From Flavobacterium fluviale (GTDB lineage: Bacteria > Bacteroidota > Bacteroidia > Flavobacteriales > Flavobacteriaceae), in assembly GCF_003312915.1 (NCBI RefSeq), contig NZ_CP030261.1:3348001-3412000 (forward strand): a stretch of 64,000 nt of DNA. The letters run 5' to 3'. Position numbers and translations under genes: made by a program. Under the pieces are notes generated by a model, which did no database searches, had not been told where the DNA came from, and worked only from the letters and a program-made list of their open reading frames with translations. This document shows positions 1-8,531 of the stretch, piece after piece. Each line of letters starts with the position of its first letter. Positions within the stretch are counted from its first letter, which is position 1.

Positions 1-239
1 GCTGTGTTTGTTCTAAAAACAAGTAAAAGTGAAATTACAAAGCCCAGCATTCCATGCATAATAGGAATGTTGTGGATGTAATCGTTTTTAGAAACTTTGA
101 AATATTCGACTTCTAGATAGCCTATTATAGCAGCATATATTCCAATGGCAATCATAATGGGCAACAGTTTTCGAACCGTATCAGATTTATGAAAATGAAA
201 AATAAAAGTAAACCAGTCCTTGGTATTGTAAGTGATCAT
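1..239 (-). CDS. Bestrophin-like chloride channel family protein (N-terminal part, runs off the window)
   Basis: The first 79 codons are visible; the start codon is the ATG at 237-239 on the minus strand and the rest lies beyond base 1. The protein begins MITYNTKDWFTF and has two hydrophobic stretches (about residues 26-42 and 64-76) ending in LLLVFRTNTA. That start, the soluble Trp/Phe/His-rich lead-in and the FRTN(T/S) motif are typical of the bacterial bestrophin family (formerly UPF0187), inner-membrane proteins related to eukaryotic chloride channels. It is transcribed in the same direction as the efflux genes but lies downstream of them across a 215-bp gap, so it need not be co-transcribed. 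The family call rests on the N-terminus only. Confidence 0.75.
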   Translation of the reverse strand, partial: MITYNTKDWFTFIFHFHKSDTVRKLLPIMIAIGIYAAIIGYLEVEYFKVSKNDYIHNIPIMHGMLGFVISLLLVFRTNT

Positions 240-454
240 TTAAGTTTGTTTTGAAACAAATTTAAATTAAAAATTAACCTGTTTTGACATAATTTTAAAA
301 AAAATATTCTATGAGAAAAAGGCATGATTTAGTTACTATAGTAAGCATTTCACTCCAAAAAAACGCGCCTAATTATGCAGCTTTTTAGAATGAAACGCCC
401 TTTTTAAGTTCTACAAACCTAGGTTTTTTATCTATTGAAATTAATCACAATAAG

Positions 455-1765
455 TTAAAAAGTGATATTTCCTGCTAATTCTTTTAAGGCAATTTCAGAT
501 AATTTTGCTTCATATTGTGCGTTGCTGTAGCGCACTTTTGCGTTCACATAATTAAGCTGCGCTGTTCTAAAATCTATTGTTGTAATAGTTCCAATTTTAA
601 ACTTATCAAGTGTAATGTCTAAATTTTGTTTCGCGATAGCTTCATTATCTTCTTCTAGCTCAATTAACTCAAGATTGGTCATATAAGTTTGAAAAGCAGT
701 ACTCAACTGTGTGTTTAAGATCATGCCTTGCTGTTCGATAGCAATCTGGGTGTTTTCAATCTGCATTTTCGCCACTTTTTCGTTACGATGCTGATTGAAG
801 CCATCAAAAATATTCATCGAAGCATTAAAACCATAATTTAAACCTCTTGAAGAATTCTCGCTGGTAAATCCTAAACTGGACTCGCTTTCAGCGAAATTAT
901 AACCTGTTGTTAAACGTAAGACAGGATATCGATCTGCTCTTACTTGTTTGAGCTGCAGTTCGGCAATACGTTTGTTAATTACTTGGGCTTCAAGTGCTGG
1001 GTTTTGCTTTTGGGCTAGTTCCATTAAATCGACCAAAACTAATTTATTATCAACGACAACTTCATTTGTCACTTTGAAATCAATTTGTGGATCGCGGGCT
1101 AAGTATTGGTTCAACAAGATTTTAGCATTAGCATAAGATTCTTTTTGTCTCAATAAAGCAACTTGATCAGAATTTAAATCAACTTGAGCATTTAAAACTT
1201 CTAATTTAGAAGCTTTTCCGATACTGAATCTGTTTTGAGCTAAAGTCAGTCTTTGCTTTGAAATTACAATTGTAGTATCTAAAGCAGCTAATTGGTGCTG
1301 CTGCTGTACTAAATCATAATAAGCAGAATTTACCTGACCGATTTTTACTAAAATAGTTCTTTTAAGTTCGGCATCGCCAAGTTTTTGAAGTTCTTTTAAC
1401 TGATCGTATCTGGCAAACATTTTCATTCCGTCAAATACGGTCCAGCCTAAACTTACTCCATAATTTAAGCTGTTGTTTTTAGCGTTGTCTAAAGTAGTCG
1501 ATGTACCATCTTGACGTACTTGTGTAGAATTTGTAATATTGTTATTATCAACTATAGAGGCGGTTGCAGTTGGCAGCATTCCTGCATTTCCAACCGTTAC
1601 GTTAGTTTCGCCAATTTTGGAATTATTTTTTGCAATTTTAATTTCAAAATTATTTTCCAGTGCTATAGTCATAGCCTGTTCAATAGTTAGAACTTCCTGG
1701 GCATTCGCCTGAATCACGCACGCGAAAAGAATTAGTAAAGTGCAGTATATATTTTTGATATTCAT
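455..1765 (-). CDS. TolC-family outer membrane efflux protein
   Basis: An outer-membrane channel expected to complete the tripartite pump encoded just upstream. I chose the ATG at 1763-1765 (MNIKNIYCTLLIL) rather than the longer ATG at 1789, because it begins a clean signal peptide that ends ANA-Q at about residue 22. The mature part shows the two tandem repeats of the TolC fold: long amphipathic helices rich in Gln, Ala and Asn, with paired beta segments (GWTVFDGMKMF and SMNIFDGFNQHR are the equivalent strands of the two halves). The length, about 436 aa, is normal. It is last in the order fusion protein, RND pump, channel; the gap to the RND gene is 64 bp. Substrate cannot be read from sequence. 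Confidence 0.92.
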   Translation of the reverse strand: MNIKNIYCTLLILFACVIQANAQEVLTIEQAMTIALENNFEIKIAKNNSKIGETNVTVGNAGMLPTATASIVDNNNITNSTQVRQDGTSTTLDNAKNNSLNYGVSLGWTVFDGMKMFARYDQLKELQKLGDAELKRTILVKIGQVNSAYYDLVQQQHQLAALDTTIVISKQRLTLAQNRFSIGKASKLEVLNAQVDLNSDQVALLRQKESYANAKILLNQYLARDPQIDFKVTNEVVVDNKLVLVDLMELAQKQNPALEAQVINKRIAELQLKQVRADRYPVLRLTTGYNFAESESSLGFTSENSSRGLNYGFNASMNIFDGFNQHRNEKVAKMQIENTQIAIEQQGMILNTQLSTAFQTYMTNLELIELEEDNEAIAKQNLDITLDKFKIGTITTIDFRTAQLNYVNAKVRYSNAQYEAKLSEIALKELAGNITF

Positions 1766-1829
1766 TTTTTTATTTCTTTTACCGGACAATCAGGAATTTA
1801 GGATTGTAAAATTCGTAATTTTTTGGATT

Positions 1830-4800
1830 CTATTTTATACTTTCTCTTTCGTATTCATCAATATGATCAAACTCCGGATAGTGTTTTCTGGCTCTAGACC
1901 ACATTAAATAGATCGCAGGAATAACAAAAAGCGTTAAAGCCAATGAAAATATTGTACCTCCTACAATTACAACTCCCATACCAATTCTACTGGTTGACGC
2001 AGCACCAAGTGACATTGCAATTGGAAGTGCTCCTAAAGCAATAGCTAAACTGGTCATTAAAATTGGACGTAAACGTGCTTCTGAAGCTTCTAAAATTGCT
2101 TCTAATTTCGGTTTTCCTTGTTCTCTTAACTGATTGGCAAATTCGACAATCAAAATACCATTTTTAGTTACCAGACCAATTAACATTACGGTACCAATCT
2201 GACTGAAGATATTCCAAGTTTGATTAAATAACCAAAGAGAAAATAAAGCCCCGGCAACTGCCATTGGAACGGTTAAAATGATAATGAATGGATCTATAAA
2301 ACTTTCAAACTGCGCTGCGAGGATCAAGAAAATTAATAATAATGCTAATCCGAAGGCGAAAGAAGTATTCGAGCTGCTTTCTACGAAATCTCGTGATTCA
2401 CCGCTTAGATCGGTTGTAAAACTTTCGTCTAAAACTTTAGCTTTAATTCTGTCCATTTCTTGGATACCATCACTAATACTTTTTCCAGGTGCCAGTCCAG
2501 CCGATACAGTTGCCGACATATAACGATTGTTATGATACAATTGAGGTGGATTACTTTGTTCGTAAACTTTTACAACGTTATCCATTTGAATTAATTCGCC
2601 ATTTCGGTTTTTCACAAATATCGAAGTTAAGTCTAAAGGTTTCGATCTGTCTTTTTGATCAAATTGTCCAATTACTTGATATTGTTTTCCGTTTTTGATG
2701 AAATATCCAAAACGCTGTCCGCTTAAAGAAAGTTGTAAAGTCTGTGCGATGTCAAGAATCGAAATTCCTAAACTTTCGGCTTTGGCACGGTCAATTGTTA
2801 CGTTTAGTTCTGGTTTATTGAATTTTAGATTAACATCGGTAGTAGAAAACACATCGCTTTTTCCAACTTCATTCATAAAAACAGGAATTTTTTCTCTTAA
2901 TTTATCAAATGTTGGAGCTTGAATGATGTACTGAATTGGTAGTCCGCCACGTCTGTTTACCGCAATTGTAGGCTGTTGAATTACAGATGTTTTTGCATCT
3001 GGATATTTTTTAGTCCATTTTGACAATTTATCGGCAATTTCTTTTTGAGATCTTTCACGCTCTTCTGGATTCTTTAAAGAAAGTCTGATAAAACCAGAGT
3101 TTGCTGCAGAACCTCCTGAACCAGGAGCGGTTATTACAAGACTGACTTTCTTTTCTGGAATTGAATCGTCAACCAATTGAGAGATTTCCTGCATGAATCG
3201 ATTAGTATATTCATAAGAAGAACCTTCTGGAGTTGTCATACGCATGGTTACAGAACTACGATCATCATAAGGAGCTGTTTCTTTAGGCAGAATAGTGAAA
3301 AACAAATAGATAATTCCAAAACAAACAATCAAAATAGGAAAACTAATCCATTTTTTAGCCATAAATTTTGAAAGAGCTTCTGCATAACTGCTATTCATTT
3401 TTTCAAAAAACGGTTCTGTTTTAATGTAGAATTTTGATTTTTTCTGTTCGCCGCCTTTCATTAAATAAGCATTCAGCATTGGCGTTAAAGTCAATGACAC
3501 AAAGGCAGAAATTAATACCGCGGCACCAATTACAACACCAAATTCCCTAAAGAGTCGTCCTACGAAACCTTCTAAGAAAATCACGGGTAAAAATACCGAA
3601 GCGAGTGTTACGGAAATAGAGATAACAGCGTAGAAAATTTCGTTTGAACCTTTAATTGCCGCTTCAATAGGCGACATTCCTTCTTCAACTTTTTTAAAGA
3701 TATTTTCGGTAACAACGATTCCGTCATCAACAACTAAACCTGTTGCCAGAACAATTGCTAAAAGCGTTAATACATTTATAGAAAATCCTAAAAGCCACAT
3801 TACGAAAAATGTAGCAATTAACGATACGGGAATATCAATTAAAGGCCTGAATGCGATTGCCCAGTCCCTAAAAAACAAATAGATAATTATAATTACTAAA
3901 AGTATTGAAATCCCTAAAGTTTCGACAACCTCAAGCACCGATTTTTTTACAAACTGCGTATTGTCCAAAGCAATATTCAGCTTAATATCTTTAGGAAGAT
4001 CATTTTTTAAAGCTTCGTATTTTTTATAGAATTCAGATGAAATATCTAAGTAATTAGCCCCAGGCATTGGCACAATTGCTAGTCCAATCATTGGCATTCC
4101 AGAAGATGTTAATCCAGTCTCGATATTTTCTGGACCTAATTCTGCACCGCCTATATCACTTAAACGAACAATTTTATCGCCGTCTGTACGAATGATGATA
4201 TTATTAAATTCTTCTGGTCTGGATAAATTTCCAATTGTTTTTACGGTTAATTCAGTATTGTTTCCGGTTAATTTTCCAGAAGGTAATTCTACATTTTGAG
4301 CGTTTAAAGCGGTTCGGACTTCTGCCACTGTACAGCCATAAGCGGCAAGTTTTGCAGGATCGATCCATAAACGCATTGCATAACGCTTTTGACCCCAAAT
4401 TTGAACCGCACTTACTCCAGGAATAGTTTCTAAACGCTGAGAAATCACATTTTCGGCATAATCACTCAGTTCTAAGGAACTTCGAGTATCACTCTGGACA
4501 GTCATAGAAATGATAGATTCACTATCGGCATCTGCCTTAGAAACAACTGGTGGTGCATCAATATCCTGTGGTAGATTTCTAATGGCCTGCGAAACTTTAT
4601 CACGAACGTCGTTCGCAGCTTCTTCTAAATCTTTGTCAAGGTTAAACTCGATCGTGATGTTACTGCTTCCTTGGTTGCTGGAAGAAGTAATGTTTCGAAT
4701 TCCGTCAATTGCATTTACTGCTTTTTCAAGAGGTTCCGTAATTTGTGATTCAATAATGTCAGAATTGGCACCTGTATAATTGGTACGAATAGAAACCTGT

Positions 4801-4928
4801 GCAGGGTCGATAGAGGGAAATTCCCTGACTCCTAAAAATGTATAACCAATAAAACCGAATAGTATAATTAATAAATTCAGTACAATGGTTAAAACAGGCC
4901 TTTTTATACTTGTAGTTGATAAACTCAT
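1830..4928 (-). CDS. RND efflux pump, inner-membrane permease (HAE1/AcrB-like)
   Basis: A proton-driven transporter of the resistance-nodulation-division superfamily, 1032 aa as expected. The N-terminus SIKRPVLTIVLNLLIILFG is the usual first membrane helix, followed by the porter domain (REFPSIDPAQVSI; DLEEAANDVRDKVSQA). Around residue 400 the helix GLVVDDGIVVTENIF carries the paired Asp residues of the proton relay, and the second half repeats the layout with KNGILIVEFANQLREQG and a last helix LALTLFVIPAIYLMW. The motifs favour multidrug (HAE1) rather than heavy-metal transport. It lies between the fusion protein (111-bp gap holding a small hairpin) and the TolC gene. Confidence 0.95.
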   Translation of the reverse strand: MSLSTTSIKRPVLTIVLNLLIILFGFIGYTFLGVREFPSIDPAQVSIRTNYTGANSDIIESQITEPLEKAVNAIDGIRNITSSSNQGSSNITIEFNLDKDLEEAANDVRDKVSQAIRNLPQDIDAPPVVSKADADSESIISMTVQSDTRSSLELSDYAENVISQRLETIPGVSAVQIWGQKRYAMRLWIDPAKLAAYGCTVAEVRTALNAQNVELPSGKLTGNNTELTVKTIGNLSRPEEFNNIIIRTDGDKIVRLSDIGGAELGPENIETGLTSSGMPMIGLAIVPMPGANYLDISSEFYKKYEALKNDLPKDIKLNIALDNTQFVKKSVLEVVETLGISILLVIIIIYLFFRDWAIAFRPLIDIPVSLIATFFVMWLLGFSINVLTLLAIVLATGLVVDDGIVVTENIFKKVEEGMSPIEAAIKGSNEIFYAVISISVTLASVFLPVIFLEGFVGRLFREFGVVIGAAVLISAFVSLTLTPMLNAYLMKGGEQKKSKFYIKTEPFFEKMNSSYAEALSKFMAKKWISFPILIVCFGIIYLFFTILPKETAPYDDRSSVTMRMTTPEGSSYEYTNRFMQEISQLVDDSIPEKKVSLVITAPGSGGSAANSGFIRLSLKNPEERERSQKEIADKLSKWTKKYPDAKTSVIQQPTIAVNRRGGLPIQYIIQAPTFDKLREKIPVFMNEVGKSDVFSTTDVNLKFNKPELNVTIDRAKAESLGISILDIAQTLQLSLSGQRFGYFIKNGKQYQVIGQFDQKDRSKPLDLTSIFVKNRNGELIQMDNVVKVYEQSNPPQLYHNNRYMSATVSAGLAPGKSISDGIQEMDRIKAKVLDESFTTDLSGESRDFVESSSNTSFAFGLALLLIFLILAAQFESFIDPFIIILTVPMAVAGALFSLWLFNQTWNIFSQIGTVMLIGLVTKNGILIVEFANQLREQGKPKLEAILEASEARLRPILMTSLAIALGALPIAMSLGAASTSRIGMGVVIVGGTIFSLALTLFVIPAIYLMWSRARKHYPEFDHIDEYERESIK

Positions 4929-4946
4929 TTGTAATTTTAGATTTTA

Positions 4947-4970
4947 GTCCCGATCCCGAAATCTCGGGAC
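4947..4970. repeat. Short hairpin repeat with CCCGA/TCGGG arms
   Basis: TCCCGA at 4954-4959 pairs with TCGGGA at 4964-4969 across a 4-nt loop, and GTCCCGA at 4947-4953 can pair instead with TCGGGAC at 4964-4970. So two alternative stems share one right arm. A near copy lies at 44742-44765 and a shorter relative at 62224-62239. It lies between the genes for the fusion protein and the RND pump, inside a presumed operon, with no T-run after it, so it may be an mRNA processing or stability element rather than a terminator. Confidence 0.6.
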
Positions 4971-5039
4971 AGGATAGATTTTAGATTTGTTGAGGATTTT
5001 AAACTCATAACTTATAATCCAAACCTTATAACTTAAATG

Positions 5040-6101
5040 TTATTTTTGTACTTTAACTTTAATTGGAGCTTCGTCTTTTAATGACATAACACCGCTTGTT
5101 ATTAAAGTATCACCAGCTTTTAATCCTGATAAAATCAAAATTGACGAATCAGTTCTTGTCGTGGCATCAACCATAACTTCCTTAGCTTGTCCGTTATTAG
5201 CAATAAAGACTTTTTTACCATCTTGAATTGGAATAATAGCTTGTGAAGGAACTACAATTGCATCTTTAATTGTGTTTAAAGGTAATTTTACATCAGCAAA
5301 AGTTCCCGGGAAGAGTTTTCCATCTGTGTTGTCTGCTATAGCACGAATTTGAAGTGTACGTGTTGCAACTGCAACTTCAGGTTCGATGGCATAAATTTTA
5401 GCATTGTATGTTTTACGTGATCCAGAAACGGTAAAATCAATTACAGAACCTGATCTTACTTCTGATGCATATTTTTCTGGTATCGAGAATGTAATTTTTA
5501 ATTTTCCTGTGTTTACAAGCTTTGCAACTAAAACTGTTGGAGTAATATATGTTCCTGGGGAAATATTTCGTAAACCGATTTTTCCAGAGAACGGAGCTCT
5601 TACAGAAGTTTTCGAAATTTGTGCTCTTATTAACTGGCTCTGCGCTTGTGCTGAGGCAAGGTCGGCCTTAGCAATATCTGCTTCTTCTTGACTGATTGCT
5701 TCTTTTTGAAGTAAGAGTTTTGCTCTTCTTTCGTTTTCTGCCGCCAAACCTTCTTTGGTTACTGCTTGTCTTAACTGCGCTTTTAATTCAATATCATTTA
5801 CTTTAAAAAGTACTTGACCTTTGCTTACAAAACTTCCTTCTGTAAAAAATATTCCTTCTACGATTCCTGAAACCTCACTATGAATTTCAACCTGTTCATT
5901 TGCATCAATTGATCCTGAAAGTGATAAATTATTATCAAAAGTGACGGTTTTTATTACAATTCCTTTAACAGTTGTTGGAGAATTTTTGTCATTGGTTTTT
6001 TTAGAGTCGTCGTTTTTACTTTTGTTAGATAACACTCTATAGGTTATGAAGCCTCCTATGGCAACTATTAAAATGGTGTAAATGAGGTGTTTTACTTTCA
6101 T
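5040..6101 (-). CDS. Efflux RND transporter periplasmic adaptor (membrane fusion protein)
   Basis: The periplasmic adaptor linking the RND pump to the outer-membrane channel. It is 353 aa, with an N-terminal anchor at residues 5-23 (HLIYTILIVAIGGFITYRV) and no lipobox. Then come a lipoyl-like half (SGIVEGIFFTEGSFVSKGQVL), an alpha-helical hairpin rich in Ala, Glu and Gln, the second lipoyl half (SVRAPFSGKIGLRNISPGTYI), a beta-barrel domain and a membrane-proximal domain (TRTDSSILILSGLKAGDTLI). It is the first gene of the efflux operon. Upstream on the minus strand a TAAATTTG box (6149-6156) resembles the Bacteroidetes -7 element, but I see no good TTG partner. Confidence 0.93.
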   Translation of the reverse strand: MKVKHLIYTILIVAIGGFITYRVLSNKSKNDDSKKTNDKNSPTTVKGIVIKTVTFDNNLSLSGSIDANEQVEIHSEVSGIVEGIFFTEGSFVSKGQVLFKVNDIELKAQLRQAVTKEGLAAENERRAKLLLQKEAISQEEADIAKADLASAQAQSQLIRAQISKTSVRAPFSGKIGLRNISPGTYITPTVLVAKLVNTGKLKITFSIPEKYASEVRSGSVIDFTVSGSRKTYNAKIYAIEPEVAVATRTLQIRAIADNTDGKLFPGTFADVKLPLNTIKDAIVVPSQAIIPIQDGKKVFIANNGQAKEVMVDATTRTDSSILILSGLKAGDTLITSGVMSLKDEAPIKVKVQK

Positions 6102-6596
6102 AAAAATTGAAGTGAATATGGTTTTAGGTCTGTGTTTTTAGTAAGTAGCAAATTTAACTTTTTGTTGTGAAATCGGAAGCTGTTAGCTTTTATTTAACAC
6201 TTGTATGGACAAGGGTTTGCATTTAGACTGCAAGGGGATCAAAAGGTTTAATAAAAGAATAATATTTTTTAAAGCGATTATGAAGATTTGAAAAAATCTA
6301 GTAAGGCAAGCGAGCTAAGAATAAAATACTGCTTAAGTCAGATTTTATATAGGTTTATATGAAATTGATGTTTTTTGTCTGATTTTTTTTGCAGTTTAAC
6401 GATTTTATTTGTAACATTGGTATGTTAAACAAAATGACAGTCTTGTACAGTAATGATACTGTTTAATATGGTTGTTTATGTTAAAATGTATTTGTTTAAA
6501 GTTGTTTTTTATGTTTTTTTCAGCTTAAGGCTGAAAATTATATTAACAAATGTTTATTGTTTTGCTGATTTAATTAATATCATATAACATTCATCT
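6102..6596. other. 495-bp divergent intergenic region
   Basis: Very AT-rich spacer between the divergent efflux operon and the sensory cassette. I found no credible reading frame and no tRNA. The only clear structure is a hairpin at 6518-6536 (TTTCAGC, 5-nt loop, GCTGAAA) about 60 bp before the gene at 6597, preceded by a run of T. Promoters for both directions must lie here, but apart from the TAAATTTG box on the minus strand at 6149-6156 I cannot fix them. Confidence 0.5.
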
Positions 6597-7196
6597 ATGA
6601 AGAAAAAATTACTTCTAACTTTATGGTTTACATTTTTACTTCTTTCAGCAGGTTATCTGTTTTGGCAGAATGAGTTTAAGTACAATCTTCCTACGCCATT
6701 ACCACAAAATTATAATATGATTGCAATGGGTTCTAAAATTAAACTTGGAGCATGCTGTGCATTCGATAACAAACCTGTTTTTATACATTTCTTTAATCCC
6801 GACTGTCCATGTTCACGGTTCAATGTACCGCATGTTAGTGAATTAATTAAAAAATATGGAGATAAGGTGAATTTTAAAATTGTAGTGTTAAACAAAAAAA
6901 AGAGTTTTACAATTGATGAAATTCAAAAGAAGTTTGACGCGGCAGTACCTGTCTATTTTGATCATGCAATTGCTGAAAAATGTGGTGTTTTTTCAACTCC
7001 GCAAGCAGTGTTACTAGATGCTTCTCACAATTTATATTACAGAGGAAATTACAATAAAACGAGATATTGTACAGATGCTAAAACTAATTACGCACAAATG
7101 GCAATTGATTCTCTGCTAAGTAAAAATCATAATCCCGCTTTTGATGCTTTTGCCCTAAGAGCATACGGATGTTCGTTACCAAATTGTACTAAATAA
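6597..7196 (+). CDS. Membrane-anchored thioredoxin-fold protein with CPC motif
   Basis: A 199-aa protein with an N-terminal hydrophobic anchor or uncleaved signal (about residues 4-23) and a periplasmic thioredoxin-like domain. The core FIHFFNPDCPCSRFN (residues 62-76) is the beta1-active-site segment, and FSTP (residues 132-135) supplies the cis-Pro loop. The active site is Cys-Pro-Cys (C70, C72), not the usual CxxC, and there are six more Cys at 53, 54, 129, 158, 192 and 197. Known thioredoxin-fold families suggest a redox or disulfide role; substrate unknown. It is followed after 28 bp by a membrane sensor gene on the same strand and heads a likely four-gene operon. Confidence 0.75.
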   Translation: MKKKLLLTLWFTFLLLSAGYLFWQNEFKYNLPTPLPQNYNMIAMGSKIKLGACCAFDNKPVFIHFFNPDCPCSRFNVPHVSELIKKYGDKVNFKIVVLNKKKSFTIDEIQKKFDAAVPVYFDHAIAEKCGVFSTPQAVLLDASHNLYYRGNYNKTRYCTDAKTNYAQMAIDSLLSKNHNPAFDAFALRAYGCSLPNCTK

Positions 7197-7224
7197 ATCT
7201 CACCTAAATCAAAAAATTAAACCT

Positions 7225-8079
7225 ATGAAAACAAAAGCTAGTTTAAATGAACAAGATTATCTGCACAGTTTTATGTCAACAATGACACAGAAATCTGATA
7301 CGATTATTAATTATGTGCTTGCCGTTTATTTTCTTCTCGGAATAGGCTTATCCTTTAAATACGACACTTTCGAAATTGGAGTTGGAGTAGGGACCATCAA
7401 TCTTTTAGCTTATTATTCGGCTAAGTTTTTTATGAAGAATTCTAAGTTTTACCAGTATGTTTTGTCAGTTGTTCTTGCCATTTTTATGGCTCAATACATT
7501 TATCAGATGCATGGGATGTTCGAAATGCATTTTACAGTATTTATTGCCAGCACGATTTTAATCATTTATCAGAATTGGAAACTTCAAATTCCGTTGACGC
7601 TTTTGGTGGTGCTTCATCACGCGGGTCTGGCTTACTTGCAGAATTTCATTTATAATGATGCAAACGGACTTCAAGTTTATTTTTCGCAAGTAAATTTTGA
7701 TTTAGAAACACTTCTTATTCACACTATTCTTGCCGCTGTTGTATTTTTTATGAACGGTTATTGGGCATATTATTTTAAAGAACACAGTGAAAATCATATC
7801 TCTAAAATTTCAGATGAATATGAGTTGGAAAATATGAAACTGGCTTCTGCAAAATACAGTTCGATGTCGGCTACAAAAGATTATAATGATTTTATTCACA
7901 GGACAACATTAGATTTAAAGCTGCCTGTAAACTCAGTTTTAAAATTAATTGATGTTTCAAAAGGACATACCGATAATGATAAATTGCTTACTTACCTTGA
8001 AATGATGAGAGAAAGCGCCAAGAAAATTGATGATTTAGTTAATGATATTCATGTAAAATCTACAAGCAGCAGGAGTTAG
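7225..8079 (+). CDS. Six-helix membrane sensor with degenerate histidine kinase dimerisation domain
   Basis: A 284-aa inner-membrane protein with six predicted helices (about residues 28-44, 51-68, 76-94, 102-117, 121-139, 161-184). The segment MHGMFEMHFTVF and the HH motif at 131-132 resemble the membrane input module of some proteobacterial chemotaxis and GGDEF sensors. After it comes a helical region (190-218) and a segment at 219-276 that reads like a HisKA four-helix bundle (LDLKLPVNSVLKLI, then MMRESAKKIDDLVNDI). The position of the phospho-accepting His is Leu229, and there is no ATP-binding domain. It therefore cannot be an ordinary kinase; it may signal by protein contact. Neighbours are a redox protein, a small helical protein and a PAS protein. 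Confidence 0.65.
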   Translation: MKTKASLNEQDYLHSFMSTMTQKSDTIINYVLAVYFLLGIGLSFKYDTFEIGVGVGTINLLAYYSAKFFMKNSKFYQYVLSVVLAIFMAQYIYQMHGMFEMHFTVFIASTILIIYQNWKLQIPLTLLVVLHHAGLAYLQNFIYNDANGLQVYFSQVNFDLETLLIHTILAAVVFFMNGYWAYYFKEHSENHISKISDEYELENMKLASAKYSSMSATKDYNDFIHRTTLDLKLPVNSVLKLIDVSKGHTDNDKLLTYLEMMRESAKKIDDLVNDIHVKSTSSRS

Positions 8080-8126
8080 AATTCTTAAGAACCAACTTCC
8101 AAATATTAATTTTTAAACCTGTTGTA

Positions 8127-8471
8127 ATGTTTAAGCATGATTTGCCAACTGCGGTTCCAACACTGCATAATTTGAAAAAGACTATAGATCATTTTTTGAG
8201 TGATAGTATTACACTAAATTCAATCGATAAGATTGGCGCTGCATCTGAATTTGAAGCAGAAGTTAAAGAGATTTTAAAAGGATATAGAAATAATTCTCAA
8301 GTTTATAATCTTGATTTTCAATACAAAAAACTAATTCAGATTATTACAGATATTCACAATCTTAATCTGGCGGTGAATAATGAGATTCCAGAGTGGCTTG
8401 AAAGCGAATTGGGAGTGGTTTTTCATAAAATCAGAAATATACTGCTTGTTTTGGAAATCGAATTAAATTAA
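8127..8471 (+). CDS. Small helical protein of the sensory cassette
   Basis: A 114-aa soluble protein without signal peptide or membrane helix, which I do not recognise. It looks mainly alpha-helical, with an acidic middle (EFEAEVKEILKGYRNN) and a C-terminal helix with heptad-like hydrophobics (VFHKIRNILLVLEIELN). It lies 47 bp after the degenerate sensor and 60 bp before the PAS gene, all on one strand, so it probably works with them. The size and helical character would allow a partner of the dimerisation domain, such as an HPt-like or adaptor protein, but no phosphorylation motif is evident. Confidence 0.6.
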   Translation: MFKHDLPTAVPTLHNLKKTIDHFLSDSITLNSIDKIGAASEFEAEVKEILKGYRNNSQVYNLDFQYKKLIQIITDIHNLNLAVNNEIPEWLESELGVVFHKIRNILLVLEIELN

Positions 8472-8531
8472 AAATTTTAAAGATTCATTTTAAGAGCTGT
8501 TGAATTGTAAATTAATTTAAATGTAAAATTT

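Noticed and set aside
311..388. 25-codon frame starting MRKRHDLVTI between the bestrophin-like and TolC genes
   Set aside because: No promoter, no codon pattern and no homology cue; expected by chance in AT-rich DNA.
948..1136. Plus-strand frame within the TolC gene, and many similar antisense frames
   Set aside because: Shadows of the real genes on the other strand, without recognisable products.
6102..6596. Small RNA or tRNA in the long divergent spacer
   Set aside because: No cloverleaf and no strong terminator; only one small 7-bp hairpin.
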